Shown: piece after piece, positions 7,314-15,565 of the stretch
Layout: every line of letters begins with the position of its first letter
How positions within the stretch are numbered: position 1 is the first letter of the stretch
DNA from: Vreelandella songnenensis
GTDB lineage: Bacteria > Pseudomonadota > Gammaproteobacteria > Pseudomonadales > Halomonadaceae
Assembly (NCBI RefSeq): GCF_003002925.1
Contig: NZ_PVTK01000001.1
Location: 1 to 64,000 of the forward strand
DNA: 64,000 nt
Reading direction: 5' to 3'
Notes under the pieces: model-generated
What the model was told of the DNA's origin: nothing
The model's input: only the letters and a program-made list of their open reading frames with translations
Databases searched by the model: none
Program-made: the position numbers and the translations under genes

Positions 7314-9962
7314 TTAGCCGGTGTTGCGCAGCCCGGCCGCGATCCCCGCCATGGTGACCATGAGTGCGCGAGAAAGATCGGCACTGATCGCCCCGTCGGC
7401 ATCGCGGTTACGCTGCAGAAGCTCGGCCTGCAATCCGTGCAGCGGGTCGATGTAGGGGTTGCGCACGTCGATGGCCTGGCGAATCAGCGGCGTGTTCTCC
7501 AGAAGCTTCTCCTGCTGAAGAATATCCAGAAGCACGTTTTCCAGGCGTGCAAAGCGCTCACGCAGCTCCTTACCCAGCGCCTTGAGCGAGGGCTCGTCCA
7601 CCAAGCGGTGCTCGTAGTAGGCGGCAATGGCAGTATCCGCCTTGGCCAGCAGCATCTCGAGCATGTCCAGGTAAGTGCCGAAGAACGGCCAGCGGTTGCG
7701 CATTTCCTGAAGCACTTCCAGGCCGCCGGGCGCTTCCAGGCGCCGGACAAAGGCTTCCCCGCTGCCGAGCCAGGCGGGCAGCATCAGGCGAATCTGCGTC
7801 CAGGCGAAGATCCAGGGAATGGCGCGCAGCGTTTCCACTCCGCCATCCTGGCGCCGCTTGGCAGGCCGTGAGCCCAGAGGCAGCCGCCCAAGCGCCCCTT
7901 CAGGCGTGACCGCGCGGAAATAGGGTACGAAATCAGGATTTTCGCGCACCACGCCAACATAGCCCGCGTGAGCAATGCTGGCGAGATTATCCATCTCCTC
8001 GCGCCAGCGGGGTTGCGGTGCAGGCGGTGGTAGAAGCGTGGCCTCCAGCACGGCGCAGGCGTAGATCTCCATGGAGCGCAGCGCGATATCCGGCTGGCCG
8101 AACTTGAAGCGAATCATTTCGCCCTGCTCGGTTACTCGCAGGCTGCCATTCACCGAACCCGGCGGCTGGGAAAGAATCGCGGCGTGGGCCGGGCCGCCGC
8201 CACGGCCCACGGTGCCACCTCGGCCGTGGAACAGGGTCAGATCGACACCATGGCGCTCGCATACGTCTACCAGCGCTTCCTGGGCGCGGTACTGCGCCCA
8301 GGCGGCGGCCAGCTGGCCGGCATCCTTGGCGGAATCCGAGTAGCCGATCATGACTTCCTGACGATCATGAATCAGCGCCCGGTAACCCGGCAGTGAAAGA
8401 AGCTGCTCGATAACGCTGCCGGCGTGATCCAGATCGTTGAGCGTTTCAAACAGCGGGGCGATGGGCAGCGTGGCCTGACCACCCACCTCTTTCATCAGCA
8501 GCGCCACGGTCAATACATCCGAAGGCTCGCCGGCCATGGAGATGATATAAGTGCCCAGCGCCTCCGCGTGCTCCTGGGCAATCACCTTGAAGGTATCCAG
8601 CACCTCGCGGGATTCAGCGGAGCACTCCCAGCGGCGCGGGATCAGGGGCCGATGCGAGGCAAGCTCCTCAAGCAGAAACGCCTGGCGCTTGGCTTCATCC
8701 CACTCCTGATAATGGCCGATGCCCAGCGCCTCGGTCAGCTCTTCGATCACCTGAGCATGGCGGCTGGCTTCCTGACGCAGGTCAAGCTTGGTCAGAGTGA
8801 CGCCGAATACCGCTACCCGGCGCAGGGTGTCCAGCAGCGAGCCGTTGGCGATGGTATCCAGCCCCACATCGCACAAGGAGCGGTAGCAGGCCAGCAGCGG
8901 CGCATAGAGCTGATCGCGGGTTTCGACAATCGGCCCGCCATCGAAAGTGCGCCCTTCGAGTGCCGCCTTGGCCCAGTCGCGGGTCGCCTCTACCTTGACC
9001 AGCAGGCGCTTGAGCAGCTCGCGGTAGGGTTCGGCCACGTCGCCTACCTCAGCTTTCAGTGCGCTGTTGGCCTTCCACATGGAGAGCTCGGTCTTGAGCT
9101 GTTCGAGATCGCGCAGGTACAGGTCCGCCGCCATCCAGCGGCCCAGAAGCAGCACCTCTTCGGTCACCTTGGCGGTGACGTTGGGGTTACCATCGCGGTC
9201 GCCGCCCATCCAGGAAGCGTAACGAATCGGCGCCGCGTCCAGGGGCAGGCGCTCACCGGCGGTTTCCAGCAGCAGGTTGTCCAGGTCGCGATGGAAGTCG
9301 GGCACGGCTTGCCATAGCGAGTTTTCAATTACCGCAAAGCCCCACTTGGCTTCATCCACCGGCGTTGGCCGCTCATGGCGGATTTCGTCGGTATGCCAGG
9401 CCTGGCTGATCAGCTCCTCGAGCCGGCCCTGGGCGCGCGCGCCCCGCTCGGGGTAGTCGCCGGCGCCTTCAATGGCGGTCAGGCACTCGTCGATGGCGTC
9501 GTATTTCTGAATCAGCGTACGGCGGATGACTTCCGTGGGGTGCGCGGTCAGCACGAGTTCAACGCGCATCTTCGAAAGTGTTTCGACCAGCTTGCGCGGC
9601 GAATTGCCCGCCTGCTGAGCGCGCTCAAGAAGTTCTCCCAGCGCCGGCTGCGAACCCGGCTTGTAATCTTCAACCCGGCGAAAGCGCGCCCGGTAGTGCT
9701 GCTCGGCAATATTGGCAAGGTTGAGAAACTGGTTGAAGGCGCGGGTAACCGGCAGCAGGTCGCGCTCGGGTAGCTTGCGCAGGTACTCGATCAGCTCGCG
9801 CTGCTGCAGTGAATCTCCCTGGCGGCCCCGCTTGGCGTGCGCCCGAATCGTCTCGATCTTGTCGACAAATGCCTGGCCCAGATCGTCCGCAATGGTGCGG
9901 CCCAGGCTATCGCCCAGAATACGGACATTATCGCGCAGCGATTCGTGTAGGTCGTGACTCAT
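7314..9962 (-). CDS. ppc: Phosphoenolpyruvate carboxylase
   Basis: Carboxylates phosphoenolpyruvate to oxaloacetate, the anaplerotic feed of the TCA cycle (882 residues, matching the 883 of E. coli). The catalytic signature VLTAHPTEVIRRT holds His141, MGGDRDGNPNVT is the substrate-binding block, and FHGRGGTVGRGGGP is the mobile bicarbonate/PEP loop. The C-terminus ends RNTG like other bacterial enzymes. The start is the ATG of MSHDLHESL, eight bases after AGGAGG; a TTG two codons upstream is less likely. It is monocistronic with its own terminator. Confidence 0.97.
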   Translation of the reverse strand: MSHDLHESLRDNVRILGDSLGRTIADDLGQAFVDKIETIRAHAKRGRQGDSLQQRELIEYLRKLPERDLLPVTRAFNQFLNLANIAEQHYRARFRRVEDYKPGSQPALGELLERAQQAGNSPRKLVETLSKMRVELVLTAHPTEVIRRTLIQKYDAIDECLTAIEGAGDYPERGARAQGRLEELISQAWHTDEIRHERPTPVDEAKWGFAVIENSLWQAVPDFHRDLDNLLLETAGERLPLDAAPIRYASWMGGDRDGNPNVTAKVTEEVLLLGRWMAADLYLRDLEQLKTELSMWKANSALKAEVGDVAEPYRELLKRLLVKVEATRDWAKAALEGRTFDGGPIVETRDQLYAPLLACYRSLCDVGLDTIANGSLLDTLRRVAVFGVTLTKLDLRQEASRHAQVIEELTEALGIGHYQEWDEAKRQAFLLEELASHRPLIPRRWECSAESREVLDTFKVIAQEHAEALGTYIISMAGEPSDVLTVALLMKEVGGQATLPIAPLFETLNDLDHAGSVIEQLLSLPGYRALIHDRQEVMIGYSDSAKDAGQLAAAWAQYRAQEALVDVCERHGVDLTLFHGRGGTVGRGGGPAHAAILSQPPGSVNGSLRVTEQGEMIRFKFGQPDIALRSMEIYACAVLEATLLPPPAPQPRWREEMDNLASIAHAGYVGVVRENPDFVPYFRAVTPEGALGRLPLGSRPAKRRQDGGVETLRAIPWIFAWTQIRLMLPAWLGSGEAFVRRLEAPGGLEVLQEMRNRWPFFGTYLDMLEMLLAKADTAIAAYYEHRLVDEPSLKALGKELRERFARLENVLLDILQQEKLLENTPLIRQAIDVRNPYIDPLHGLQAELLQRNRDADGAISADLSRALMVTMAGIAAGLRNTG

Positions 9963-10015
9963 TGGCAAGGCCTCCTGGCGGGGTCGCTCATTATTAAGTT
10001 GATGTATAGACTATC

Positions 10016-10837
10016 TTATTCTTGAAGTTTGGCTGTCTGCCAGTGGAATTCCATCTCCTCGAGCGTGGCATCACCCGGTGTCCGCTCGGCAGCACTCAGC
10101 GCCTGCTCCACGTAGCGAAACCGCCGCTCGAACTTGGCGTTGGTGCCGCGCAGGCACTGTTCCGGGTCGGCACCCAGTGTGCGGGCCAGATTGGTGACGG
10201 CAAACAGCAGATCGCCCACTTCTTCCTGGGCATGACGCGTATCGCCGGCGGCCAGCGCCTGCTCCACCTCATCCAGCTCTTCACGAATCTTGGCGACAAC
10301 GCCTCCAGCGTCGGGCCAGTCAAAACCTACCCGCGCCGCACGTTTGGAAAGCTTGGCGGCCCGGCTGAGCGCCGGGAGATTAACGGGCACGTCATCCAGC
10401 ACCGAGGGGGCATCGGCGGCACGTTCGGCGCGCTCATCGGCCTTGAGCGCTTCCCAGCGGCTATTCACCTGGCGGGTCTGCAGAGCTTCAGCGCTAACCC
10501 CAGGGGGGCGGCGAGACTCAAGCGTGCCGTCTGGAAATACGTGCGGATGACGGCGCAGCATCTTGGCCGTCAGCGTATGCACGATGTCGTGAAAATCAAA
10601 CCGCGCTTCTTCTGCGCCGAACTGGGCGTAATACACCACCTGAAAAAGCAGATCGCCAAGCTCACCGGGTAGCTCGTCATAGGCGCGCCGCTCGATGGCA
10701 TCGGCAACCTCGTAGGCCTCTTCCAGGGTGTGCGGCACGATGGTGTCCCAGCCCTGCTGAATATCCCACGGGCAGCCCTGCTCGGGGTCGCGCAGCACTT
10801 GCATCAAGGTCAACAAGTCGTCCAACTGATAACGCAT
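10016..10837 (-). CDS. mazG: Nucleoside triphosphate pyrophosphohydrolase MazG
   Basis: Hydrolyses (d)NTPs to monophosphates and pyrophosphate (273 residues, close to E. coli's 263). It has two tandem MazG domains: the first opens with LMQVLRDPEQGCPWDIQQGW and continues EEAYEVADAIE, the second has KIREELDEVEQAL and EEVGDLLFAVTNLAR. The ExxE and ExxD metal-binding motifs of the all-alpha NTP pyrophosphatase fold are visible. Its start codon shares one base with the relA stop (TGATG), so the two are coupled; relA-mazG linkage is common in gammaproteobacteria and both act on nucleotide pools during stress. Confidence 0.95.
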   Translation of the reverse strand: MRYQLDDLLTLMQVLRDPEQGCPWDIQQGWDTIVPHTLEEAYEVADAIERRAYDELPGELGDLLFQVVYYAQFGAEEARFDFHDIVHTLTAKMLRRHPHVFPDGTLESRRPPGVSAEALQTRQVNSRWEALKADERAERAADAPSVLDDVPVNLPALSRAAKLSKRAARVGFDWPDAGGVVAKIREELDEVEQALAAGDTRHAQEEVGDLLFAVTNLARTLGADPEQCLRGTNAKFERRFRYVEQALSAAERTPGDATLEEMEFHWQTAKLQE

Positions 10838-13113
10838 CAGGCGCCTCCGCGGCCGGTATCTTTTTCAGGGTCCGTGTTACGCAGGCGGCGCACTTCGGTC
10901 ACGTTGGGCAGCTGCTGAATACGCGAGAAGAGCCGCCCCAGTGATTCAAGGCCGTCGACCTCAAGGGTGATGCGCAGCCGGGCAATGCTTTCACTGGTAT
11001 CGGTCAGGGTGTTCACCGCAAGCACGTTCACCTTTTCATTGCCTAAAAGCCCCGTGACATCGCGCAGAAGTCCCGAGCGGTCCCAGGCCTGAATCTCGAT
11101 GGTTACCGGGTAGCGCGTATGCGCGCGCTCGCCCCACTCCACTTCGATGATCCGCTGTGGCTCTTCCATGCGCAGCTGCAGAATATTGCTGCAGTCCTGA
11201 CGGTGCACGGTCACGCCGCGCCCCTGGGTGATGAAACCGACAATCGGCTCGCCGGGCACCGGGCGGCAGCAGTTGGCCATGCTGGTTTTCAGGTTACCCA
11301 CGCCAAGCACGGTAATATCGCTTTTGGGCGTCTTGCTGGGCAGCCGCCGGGGCTTGGCCAGCAGCCGGTCCAGCTGCTCCTGATCATCGGTTTCCCCGAA
11401 CAGCTGCTGCGCCTGGTGAAGCACCTGGCCGATACGCAGATCGCCTGCACCGATGGCCGCGTACATGTCGTCGGCGTTCTGGTAATTGACCGCGGCGGCG
11501 AGCTTGGGCAGATCCAGGCCATCGACATCGAGCCTGCGCATTTCGCGCTCGAAAAGCGCTCGGCCCTCTTCCAGGTTCTGGTCCCGCGCCTGGTGCTTGA
11601 ACCACGCCTGAATCTTGGCGCGCGCACGCGACGTGCGCACATAGCCAAGGCTTGGGTTCAGCCAGTCACGGCTGGGGCCGCCCTTGGTGGCAGTGAGAAT
11701 CTCTACCTGCTGGCCGGTTTTGAGCTGATAGGTCAGCGGTACGATGCGCCCGTCGATCTTGGCCCCCCGGCAGAGGTGGCCAATTTCGGTATGCACGCGG
11801 TAGGCAAAATCAATCGGCGTAGCGACCCGCGGCAGGTCGATGACGTGCCCGTCCGGGGTAAACACGTAGTTGCGATCCGGCGCCACATCGCTTGAAAGGC
11901 CTTCGCGCAAATCGCCAAAGCCTCCCACTTCGTCCTGCCACTCGAGCACTTGCCTGAGCCAGGCAATCTTCTCTTCGTAGCTGCGGCTCTTGGCGTTGGT
12001 ATCGTGCCCCTTGTAACGCCAGTGCGCGCAGACGCCAAGCTCGGCATCGTCATGCATGGCAAAGGTGCGAATCTGGATTTCGAGCACCTTGTTCTCGGGC
12101 CCGACTACCGCTGTGTGCAGCGACTGATAGCCGTTTTTCTTGGGATTGGCGATATAGTCGTCAAACTCGTCGGGCACGTGGTGCCAACGGGAGTGCACGA
12201 TACCCAGAACGGTGTAGCAGTCGGTGACTTCCGGCACCAGGATACGCACCGCACGCACGTCGTGAACGTCAGAGAAGTCGATGCCCTTGCGCTTCATCTT
12301 GCGCCAGATCGAGTAGATGTGCTTTGCCCGACCGCTCACGTCGTGCTGGGTAATGTGCTGGGCTTCCATCAGCGTCTTGAGCGTTTCTACCACATCATGG
12401 ATGTAGCGTTCGCGGTCCAGACGCTTTTCCGCCAGCAGCCTGGCGATCGCCTTGTACTCGTCTTCATGGAGATAGCGAAACGACAGATCCTCGAGCTCCC
12501 ACTTGATCTGGCCGATTCCCAGGCGGTGGGCAAGTGGCGCGTAGATATCGGCCACTTCCCGGGCGACCTGATGGCATTTTTCCAGCGGTGCATCTTTCAC
12601 CTGGCGCAGTGCGCAGGTGCGCTCGGCGATCTTGATCAGCGCCACGCGAACGTCGCCGACCATGTTGACCAGCATCTTGCGCAGGTTTTCCTGCTGGTTG
12701 TGCTGGCCCATGCCGTGATTGGGCGCCAGCGGATAGCTGATCGCGGCCATCTGCAGAACGCCATCGATCAAATTGGCGACTTCATCACCAAAGCGCTTGC
12801 CCACGGCTTCAAGGCTGAGCAGCTCTTCGCGCACGGCGCGGTAAAGCACCGCCGCTTCCAGGGTGGGTTGATCCAGCTTCAGATCGGCCAGAATATCCGC
12901 CATTTCAAGCCCCATACGAAAGCTTGAACCTGGCGACAGCCAGACGCGATGGGTTCGGGGCGCCTCGAGCTCCAGCCTTCTGGCAAGCTCGCAGGCCTCA
13001 ATAAGACGCTCGGGGTCACGCAGACGCACATCTTCTTGCAGGCGCGTTAACCATTGTTGTATGTCTATCTCGCCGCCGTCCATCAGCGGTTGGTCTTCAC
13101 GCACTTTCACCAT
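10837..13113 (-). CDS. relA: GTP pyrophosphokinase RelA ((p)ppGpp synthetase I)
   Basis: Ribosome-associated alarmone synthase (758 residues) that makes (p)ppGpp in amino-acid starvation. The N-terminal hydrolase domain lacks the HD motif (LEAAVLYRAVREELL where SpoT has a His-Asp pair), which marks it as RelA rather than SpoT. The synthetase domain has GRAKHIYSIWRKM, FDDYIANPKKNGYQSLHT and LEIQIRT. TGS (FTPDGHVIDLP), a zinc-finger-like region with CCRPVPGEPIVGF, and a C-terminal ACT domain follow. The best Shine-Dalgarno (GAAGGG) lies rather far, about 13 bases, from this ATG. Confidence 0.96.
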   Translation of the reverse strand: MVKVREDQPLMDGGEIDIQQWLTRLQEDVRLRDPERLIEACELARRLELEAPRTHRVWLSPGSSFRMGLEMADILADLKLDQPTLEAAVLYRAVREELLSLEAVGKRFGDEVANLIDGVLQMAAISYPLAPNHGMGQHNQQENLRKMLVNMVGDVRVALIKIAERTCALRQVKDAPLEKCHQVAREVADIYAPLAHRLGIGQIKWELEDLSFRYLHEDEYKAIARLLAEKRLDRERYIHDVVETLKTLMEAQHITQHDVSGRAKHIYSIWRKMKRKGIDFSDVHDVRAVRILVPEVTDCYTVLGIVHSRWHHVPDEFDDYIANPKKNGYQSLHTAVVGPENKVLEIQIRTFAMHDDAELGVCAHWRYKGHDTNAKSRSYEEKIAWLRQVLEWQDEVGGFGDLREGLSSDVAPDRNYVFTPDGHVIDLPRVATPIDFAYRVHTEIGHLCRGAKIDGRIVPLTYQLKTGQQVEILTATKGGPSRDWLNPSLGYVRTSRARAKIQAWFKHQARDQNLEEGRALFEREMRRLDVDGLDLPKLAAAVNYQNADDMYAAIGAGDLRIGQVLHQAQQLFGETDDQEQLDRLLAKPRRLPSKTPKSDITVLGVGNLKTSMANCCRPVPGEPIVGFITQGRGVTVHRQDCSNILQLRMEEPQRIIEVEWGERAHTRYPVTIEIQAWDRSGLLRDVTGLLGNEKVNVLAVNTLTDTSESIARLRITLEVDGLESLGRLFSRIQQLPNVTEVRRLRNTDPEKDTGRGGA

Positions 13114-13182
13114 GACTATGACTCATCCCTTCAAGGTGGTGGCTCTTGACGGCCAACACCGTGGCTTGATGCGATGGGCAGG

Positions 13183-14577
13183 CTAGCCCTCGTACTCGAA
13201 CAGCATCAGCGTTTCCATATGGGCAGTGTGCAGGAACATATCGGCCACCGCCACTTGCTTGATACGGTATCCGGCGTGCACCAGGTGTGCCGCATCGCGG
13301 GCAAGCGTTGCCGGATCGCAGGATACGTAGGCAACCCTTGGCACCTTATGCCGACCCAACGCCTGGCACACCGCTTCCGCCCCGTTTCTGGGCGGGTCGA
13401 GCACCAGCGCGTCCAGCCCGGCCTGAGCTTTCAGCAGCGCCTTGACCGTTTCAGCGGCGCTCAAGTCGGCCTGCTGGGCAGTGACCTCTACTCCGTTCCG
13501 GGCAGCGTTGTCCGCTATGCGGGACACCATGGCAGCACTTCCCTCGGCGGCGTGTACCCGGGCGCCACTGGCGGCAAGCGGCAGGCTGAAATTGCCCATG
13601 CCGGCATAGAGGTCCATGATGCGCTGACCCGCCTTGGGCGCCAGCCACTCGACGACCCGCGCCACCATCTGCTGATTGACCTCAGCGTTAACCTGCAAGA
13701 AATCACCGGGAGCGAAACTCAACACCAAGGGCGTCTGGCCTGGGATGTGCAGCGTCTCTTCAAGCGCAGGCGGCGTGCCCTGCCAACCAAACTCGGCGGC
13801 TTCACGCCCGACCCAGGCGCCCAGCGCCACCGAGTGCTGCTCGGCAAACGCCTGCCAACGCTGCGCGTCGCCGGCGTGCTCCTTGAGCTGGCGTACCAGC
13901 ACGACGCGTTCAACGTCAGTGGCCAATAGCTCAATATGGCCGACAAGTCTGGGCGCCTCAAGGCTTGCCATCAGCTTGCGCAGGGGCGGCATCAGCGCCT
14001 GCAGAGGCTCGACCAGCACGTGGCACTGCGCAATATCCACGAGCCGGTGGCTGTGAGCGGCGCGAAAGCCGAGCAGCACATTGCCCTGCCCATCAACCTT
14101 GACACCCAGGCGCGCCCGGCGGCGATAGTGCTCACTGCTGCCGGTCAGCAGGCCGATGTCTGAAAGGTCTATCCCCTGGCGTGCAAACAGCTCGCGCAGC
14201 ACTTCCTGCTTGTGAGCGCGCTGTGCGCCAATGGCCAGATGCTGCAGCTGGCAACCACCGCACTGACCAAAATAGACACAGGGCGGCTCCACGCGCTGCT
14301 CCGACCGGCTCAGCAACGCCTTGACATGCGCTTCATCGAAACGCTTGCGGTTGACATGCACGGCAGCCTCGACGCGCTCCCCGGCAAGCGCGCGGTCGAT
14401 AAACACCGTCTTGCCCGCCGCGTCGTGGGCGACTCCACGGCCATCGTGGGCCAGCCGCTCGACCACCAGCGCGTCGCCGCTTTCAGTGACTGGTGCAGGC
14501 TTGGCTGCCGGCTTGCGGGCAAGTCCGGACTTGTTGGATGCAGCGCGCGCAGGGCGCCGCTTACCCAGCATGGCCAT
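13183..14577 (-). CDS. rlmD: 23S rRNA (uracil-1939-C5)-methyltransferase RlmD
   Basis: Methylates U1939 of 23S rRNA using S-adenosylmethionine (464 residues; also called RumA). An N-terminal TRAM domain (VVERLAHDGRGVAHDAAGKTVFI) is followed by Fe-S cluster cysteines in CVYFGQCGGCQLQ. The SAM site is DLYAGMGNFSLPLA, and the catalytic Cys is in VSCDPATLARDAAHL. GGAG lies six bases before the ATG, which directly follows the cysM stop codon, so both genes are co-transcribed. An Arg/Lys/Ala-rich N-terminal extension of about 30 residues precedes the TRAM domain. Confidence 0.95.
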   Translation of the reverse strand: MAMLGKRRPARAASNKSGLARKPAAKPAPVTESGDALVVERLAHDGRGVAHDAAGKTVFIDRALAGERVEAAVHVNRKRFDEAHVKALLSRSEQRVEPPCVYFGQCGGCQLQHLAIGAQRAHKQEVLRELFARQGIDLSDIGLLTGSSEHYRRRARLGVKVDGQGNVLLGFRAAHSHRLVDIAQCHVLVEPLQALMPPLRKLMASLEAPRLVGHIELLATDVERVVLVRQLKEHAGDAQRWQAFAEQHSVALGAWVGREAAEFGWQGTPPALEETLHIPGQTPLVLSFAPGDFLQVNAEVNQQMVARVVEWLAPKAGQRIMDLYAGMGNFSLPLAASGARVHAAEGSAAMVSRIADNAARNGVEVTAQQADLSAAETVKALLKAQAGLDALVLDPPRNGAEAVCQALGRHKVPRVAYVSCDPATLARDAAHLVHAGYRIKQVAVADMFLHTAHMETLMLFEYEG

Positions 14578-15474
14578 CTATAACTCCGGGGCGAACAGAC
14601 CAGTGGAAAGATAACGATCGCCTCGGTCGCAGACGATAAACACGATCACCGCGTTTTCGACCTGCTTGGCAATACGCAGCGCCCCCGCAAGGCTTCCGCC
14701 CGAGGATACACCGGCCAGGATGCCCTCTTCACGAGCCAGGCGGCGCATGTTCTCCTCGGCTTCCTGCTGGCCGATATCCAGCGTGACATCCACGCGGGGT
14801 GCTTCAAAGATGGCCGGCAGATACTCCTGGGGCCAACGGCGAATACCCGGGATGCTGGCGCCATCGGCGGGCTGCAGGCCAACGATCTGAATGGCGGCGT
14901 TCTGCTCCTTGAGGTAGCGGGAAACGCCCATGATGGTGCCGGTAGTGCCCATCGAGCTGACAAAGTGGGTTACTTCGCCGTTGGTCTGGCGCCACACCTC
15001 AGGTCCGGTAGTGCGGTAGTGCGCCAGCGGGTTGTCCGGGTTGGCAAACTGGTTCAAGGGCTTGCCTTCGCCCCGGGCGATCATGGCATCGGCAATGTCG
15101 CGGGCCTCTTCCATACCCCCGGCCTTGCTGGCAGGAATCAGCCGGGCGCCGTAGGCCGCCATGGCCTGCTTGCGCTCTTCAGAGGCATTTTCCGGCATCA
15201 CCAGCACCATCTTGTAACCCTTGATGGCGGCTGCCATGGCAAGGGCAATGCCGGTATTGCCCGAAGTGGCCTCGATCAGCGTATCGCCGGGGGCAATTTC
15301 GCCGCGCGCTTCGGCTTCGCTCAGCATGGAGAGCGCCGGGCGGTCCTTAACCGAGCCCGCCGGATTGTTGCCTTCAAGCTTTGCCAGCAGCGTGTTGTTG
15401 CGCCCGGCGGTAATACGCTTCAGGCGCACCAGCGGCGTGTTGCCTACCACATCCTCTAATACGGGATAATTCAT
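14578..15474 (-). CDS. cysM: Cysteine synthase B (O-acetylserine sulfhydrylase)
   Basis: A PLP enzyme (298 residues) that makes cysteine from O-acetylserine and sulfide, or S-sulfocysteine from thiosulfate. The PLP lysine is in NPAGSVKDRPALSM, the substrate loop is EATSGNTGIALAMAAAIKG, and VSSMGTTGTIMGVSRYL plus GIRRWPQEYLP are distinctive for CysM over CysK. The start is the Met of MNYPVLEDVV with AAGGA upstream. It is followed immediately by rlmD and diverges from barA, a gene order conserved in pseudomonads. Confidence 0.95.
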   Translation of the reverse strand: MNYPVLEDVVGNTPLVRLKRITAGRNNTLLAKLEGNNPAGSVKDRPALSMLSEAEARGEIAPGDTLIEATSGNTGIALAMAAAIKGYKMVLVMPENASEERKQAMAAYGARLIPASKAGGMEEARDIADAMIARGEGKPLNQFANPDNPLAHYRTTGPEVWRQTNGEVTHFVSSMGTTGTIMGVSRYLKEQNAAIQIVGLQPADGASIPGIRRWPQEYLPAIFEAPRVDVTLDIGQQEAEENMRRLAREEGILAGVSSGGSLAGALRIAKQVENAVIVFIVCDRGDRYLSTGLFAPEL

Positions 15475-15565
15475 GGTCCGTTCCTTATCATAACCGTTAT
15501 GCTGCATTATATCGGTGCTGCCCCGTGCTTGACAGGCAACCTCATTGAATCAGCGAGCTTCTTTC

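Noticed and set aside
11950..12927. Open frame opposite relA (325 codons)
   Set aside because: Shadow of the relA coding frame; no start signal or homology seen.
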